A stretch of DNA of 24,200 nucleotides from a virus. The first letter of the stretch is position 1. Each line of letters begins with the position of its first letter. Made by a program: the position numbers and the translations under genes. The DNA lies in IMG/VR virus record IMGVR_UViG_3300042923_000193, positions 1 to 24,200 of that record; one strand, given 5' to 3'. The notes under the pieces are model-generated. The model saw only the letters and a program-made list of their open reading frames with translations, had not been told where the DNA came from and ran no database searches. Shown here in pieces: positions 23,465-24,200 of the stretch.

Positions 23465-23528
23465 AGGGAACTAAAGACTGTACAGGTCTAATAGTTCCCT
23501 AAAAGGTTACATTCGGTTAAGAATGTAA
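23465..23528 (+). other. Two tandem perfect hairpins after the ejection gene
   Basis: AGGGAACTA (23465-23473) pairs with TAGTTCCCT (23492-23500), with AGAC/GTCT inside. TTACATTC (23507-23514) pairs with GAATGTAA (23521-23528) around GGTTAA. Neither is followed by a U-run, so terminator function is doubtful. They may protect or divide the mRNA between virion and lysis genes. Confidence 0.6.
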
Positions 23529-23588
23529 TCTAATTATATCAAGTATACAAGAAAAAGAATTAAAATTTAATTACAGAAAGGTTACAAA

Positions 23589-23603
23589 ATGGTGTATGAA
23601 TGA
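23589..23603 (+). CDS. Possible four-codon leader peptide MVYE
   Basis: ATG GTG TAT GAA TGA is preceded by AAAGG at 7 bases. Its stop overlaps the ATG of the next gene (ATGA at 23600), whose own ribosome site would be too far (about 18 bases). It may act only to bring ribosomes to the next start by coupling. Confidence 0.35.
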   Translation: MVYE

Positions 23604-23851
23604 ACATCGAAGAAGTAATCAAATTACTTGAGAAAAATCAAGAAGAATATTTTAAGCGCCTTGAAAAAATTATGAGAATGCAGACGATAAAATCTATTGT
23701 TAGAACAGTATGTTTATGCATTATTGTAGCAGTTTATTTATTTTTATATTTTCACACACCTTATCTCACAAAAAACTACGTTGAAAACGGTGAAGGCAAT
23801 GTTTATCAAGACGTGCAAAACGTAAATGGTAACATAGGAGGTGAGGATTAG
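23600..23851 (+). CDS. Small membrane protein, possible holin
   Basis: This 83-aa protein has a charged, helical N-terminal segment (residues 1-31), one membrane helix (about 34-53, SIVRTVCLCIIVAVYLFLYF) and a polar, Asn-rich C-terminus (NVYQDVQNVNGNIGG). It lies after the virion genes and ahead of an XhlA-like gene, so a holin or holin regulator is plausible. A single helix is compatible with class III holins, but BhlA/UviB-type holins usually carry the helix at the N-terminus. ATG 23600 is the first possible start because TGA lies directly upstream in frame. Translation probably depends on the MVYE mini-frame. Confidence 0.5.
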   Translation: MNIEEVIKLLEKNQEEYFKRLEKIMRMQTIKSIVRTVCLCIIVAVYLFLYFHTPYLTKNYVENGEGNVYQDVQNVNGNIGGED

Positions 23852-23955
23852 TGTGGGATTGGATTAAAAAAATATTACTTCCAAGAGGTGGCGTAGGTGG
23901 CATAAAAATATTCCTATCCAACTTGTTTAAATCTAAAAAAGATAAGGAGAAATAA
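23851..23955 (+). CDS. Cationic amphipathic microprotein, 34 aa
   Basis: GTG 23851 to TAA 23955 encodes a peptide starting MWDWIKKILLPRGG, with IKIFLSNLF in the middle and KSKKDKEK at the end. Aromatic-cationic amphipathic helices of this kind interact with membranes. The start overlaps the previous stop by one base, with GGAGGTGAGG upstream. It may help lysis, like small holin-associated peptides. The function is inferred from composition and place only. Confidence 0.5.
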   Translation: MWDWIKKILLPRGGVGGIKIFLSNLFKSKKDKEK

Positions 23956-23956
23956 G

Positions 23957-24200
23957 ATGGAAATAACAGAGGATAGAATTAGAAGAATAGAGGATATTCA
24001 AAAGGAAACAAGTATTTTTACTAAACAGAATACTGAAGATATCAAAAAACTACAAGATGAAGTATCCTCAATTAATGAAAATTTTAATAATGAAAAGATA
24101 CAAAATTCTAAAACCTTCTCTGAGATAAAAAGTGATGTTAAAGAAATAAATCAAAAGGTTTCTACTATAAATATATTTTTAGAGAAGCTAGAAAAACGAT
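23957..24200 (+). CDS. XhlA-like coiled-coil protein, partial
   Basis: The frame starts at ATG 23957 with AAGGAGAAA upstream and is still open at the window end (81 codons seen). The sequence (MEITEDRIRRIEDI, then KKLQDEVSSINENF and KEINQKVSTINIFLEKLEKR) is a regular heptad coiled coil. XhlA/haemolysin-type lysis accessories start in this way and carry a C-terminal membrane helix, which would lie beyond the edge. The assignment rests on position and coiled-coil pattern, so a holin accessory is likely but not proven. Confidence 0.55.
   Translation, partial: MEITEDRIRRIEDIQKETSIFTKQNTEDIKKLQDEVSSINENFNNEKIQNSKTFSEIKSDVKEINQKVSTINIFLEKLEKR

Noticed and set aside
1-24200. CRISPR arrays, insertion sequences, integrase or attachment sites.
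   Set aside because: No spaced direct repeats, transposase motifs or recombinase genes were seen. The tRNA-like pieces contain their own 5' strands, so they do not look like a simple attP core.

Overview
The window is a stretch of bacteriophage or prophage DNA from a low-GC Gram-positive host, most likely a Clostridium. The base composition is strongly AT-rich, codons are A/T-ending, Shine-Dalgarno sites are strong (GGAGG, AGGTGA), TTG and GTG starts are frequent, and every gene lies on the + strand. No integrase, repressor or replication gene is visible, so whether it is integrated or a free phage cannot be decided here.

Layout. (1) Positions 1-6098 are the end of the early/middle block. 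They hold small zinc-ribbon and hypothetical proteins, a PP-loop (PAPS-reductase-like) protein, a C5-cytosine DNA methyltransferase, an HNH protein, a Hjc-like resolvase, several short ORFs, an HTH protein, and finally an ArpU/RinA-like late regulator. (2) Positions 6099-6796 hold about 700 bp without a convincing gene. Three GCATTAAA repeats spaced 11 bp apart lead into an extended -10 promoter. A leader of roughly 520 nt follows, full of hairpins and carrying two tRNA-like minihelices. Two intrinsic terminators end the region. This looks like a large structured noncoding RNA. (3) Positions 6797-8386 hold four small proteins and the small terminase. (4) Positions 8552-23460 hold the virion module: large terminase, portal, scaffold, coat, a small beta-rich head protein, a zinc-finger protein, a connector, a tailspike-like beta-helix protein, a P22 gp10-like hub, a tail-tip protein, and two probable ejection proteins of 318 and 1177 aa. 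(5) Positions 23600-24200 begin a probable lysis cassette with small membrane or amphipathic proteins and a partial XhlA-like coiled coil.

How the parts fit. There is no tape-measure, tail-tube or sheath gene. The order portal-scaffold-coat-connector-hub-ejection proteins points to a short-tailed virion of P22-like logic, which is not the usual phi29-like plan of clostridial podoviruses. The late regulator gene ends 10 bp before the GCATTAAA repeats, so it is the obvious candidate to switch on the promoter there. That transcript must pass two terminators to reach the packaging genes, and four more terminator-like hairpins lie inside the late operon. Either antitermination or partial read-through must operate, or the leader is mainly made as a free RNA of about 520 nt.

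The strongest candidate for something undescribed is this leader RNA. Its size, position beside terminase genes and tRNA-like content recall the ROOL and GOLLD classes of large phage RNAs, but membership cannot be tested by eye.
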